From Watersipora subatra (lineage: Eukaryota; Bryozoa; Gymnolaemata; Cheilostomatida; Watersiporidae): DNA of 64,000 nucleotides. Position 1 is the stretch's first letter. Every line of letters starts with the position of its first letter. The notes beneath the pieces were generated by a model, which was not told where the DNA came from, made no database searches, and was given only the letters and a program-made list of their open reading frames with translations. The DNA is taken from NCBI RefSeq assembly GCF_963576615.1, contig NC_088713.1, positions 43,949,317-44,013,316 on the forward strand, written 5' to 3'. This document shows positions 63,575 through 64,000 of the stretch, in pieces. The translations under genes were made by a program, and so were the position numbers.

Positions 63575-63725
63575 AAGGTTGCCAGGGTGGCCTAGTGGTA
63601 GTGTCTTTAACTATCAACCATGGGGTTGGTGGTTCAAGTCCTGCTTAATGCCAATCGGACAAAAAGCTCTCTGCAAGCTTTTAACCCTAAATTGCTGGGT
63701 TTTTTGGACCTAGACCATAATTTGG
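63575..63725 (+). mobile_element. tRNA-derived SINE, family 2 (plus strand)
   Basis: GGTTGCCAGGGTGGCCTAGT with GGTAGTGTC (A box) and GTTGGTGGTTCAAGTCCTG (B box), then GCTCTCTGCAAGCTTTTAAC and CCTAAATTGCTGGG. This is the most intact tRNA-like head of the family in this window. Confidence 0.75.
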
Positions 63726-64000
63726 AGTCCCCGTGTACCACACTGACAATGTGGGCACGTTAAATCCTGTCCTTCACACACTGGGCAAGTAAAATGGCTA
63801 CCTGGCTCTGTCAGACTGGATGTGTTGCAAAATGCATCCCTTCGGGTTAATCTGACAGTTCCATATAGATACTGATAGGTAGATACATCTGGTAGATTCT
63901 GGTAGATACTGAGAACAGGGTCAACTCTACTCTACCTAAACAACTGCTCTCAAGAATTGCGAGGGAATTTTGGCCTACCAGATTACCATCTTAGTAATTT
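63726..64000. other. Right-edge sequence, no gene seen
   Basis: Contains GATACTGATAGGTAGATAC-type short repeats near 63865-63915. May be the 3' body of the preceding SINE for part of its length. No exon of the K+ channel-like gene was recognised. Confidence 0.4.

Overview
The window looks like nuclear DNA of an invertebrate animal. It is AT-rich, its genes are split by GT-AG introns of 0.5 to 7 kb, and it is full of microsatellites, minisatellites, tRNA-derived SINEs, a decayed LINE and many short inverted-repeat DNA transposons. A lophotrochozoan, perhaps a mollusc, is a reasonable guess from the repeat style, but no sequence feature proves it.

Two protein-coding genes can be supported, both on the + strand. 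The first is a complete 12-coding-exon orthologue of CFAP157, a coiled-coil protein of cilia and flagella. Its coding sequence runs from 23733 to 44967, all exon phases join without a stop, and the product is 554 residues. A probable 5' UTR donor lies at 22184 and a near-consensus RFX X-box at 22086-22099, which suits a ciliary gene. The second is the 5' part of a gene with a potassium-channel T1 (BTB) domain. Its exons at 51686-52135 and 58903-59100 carry a Shaw/Kv3-like T1 with the HX5C half of a zinc site. The membrane part must lie beyond the right edge, so this gene is only partly seen.

Region by region: 1-22000 holds no supportable cellular gene. It is a repeat landscape: a pogo-like MITE at 160-876, minisatellites between 5.3 and 9.9 kb, a hAT element (8170-9236) with another element inside it, a second hAT element (11037-12818) containing a TTAA-flanked element, and a pogo-like element (13326-17221) containing a larger relative of that TTAA element, which itself contains two more insertions. 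A 5'-truncated, frameshifted LINE lies at about 17336-18780 on the minus strand. Region 22.0-45.3 kb is the CFAP157 locus, whose introns carry a 27-bp AT satellite, a 42-bp minisatellite, two copies of a Mutator-like MITE with 9-bp target duplications, a hAT MITE with a perfect 8-bp duplication and a pogo-like MITE. Region 45.3-51.6 kb is intergenic. From 51.6 kb to the end is the T1-domain gene with SINE-rich introns, a tRNA-like element and a 195-bp near-perfect palindrome.

The most informative observations are the target-site duplications that date nested insertions, a minisatellite apparently split by a transposon, SINEs arranged head to tail in three separate pairs, and the X-box upstream of CFAP157. 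I saw no sign of a prokaryotic-type system, CRISPR array, virus or novel enzyme cluster.
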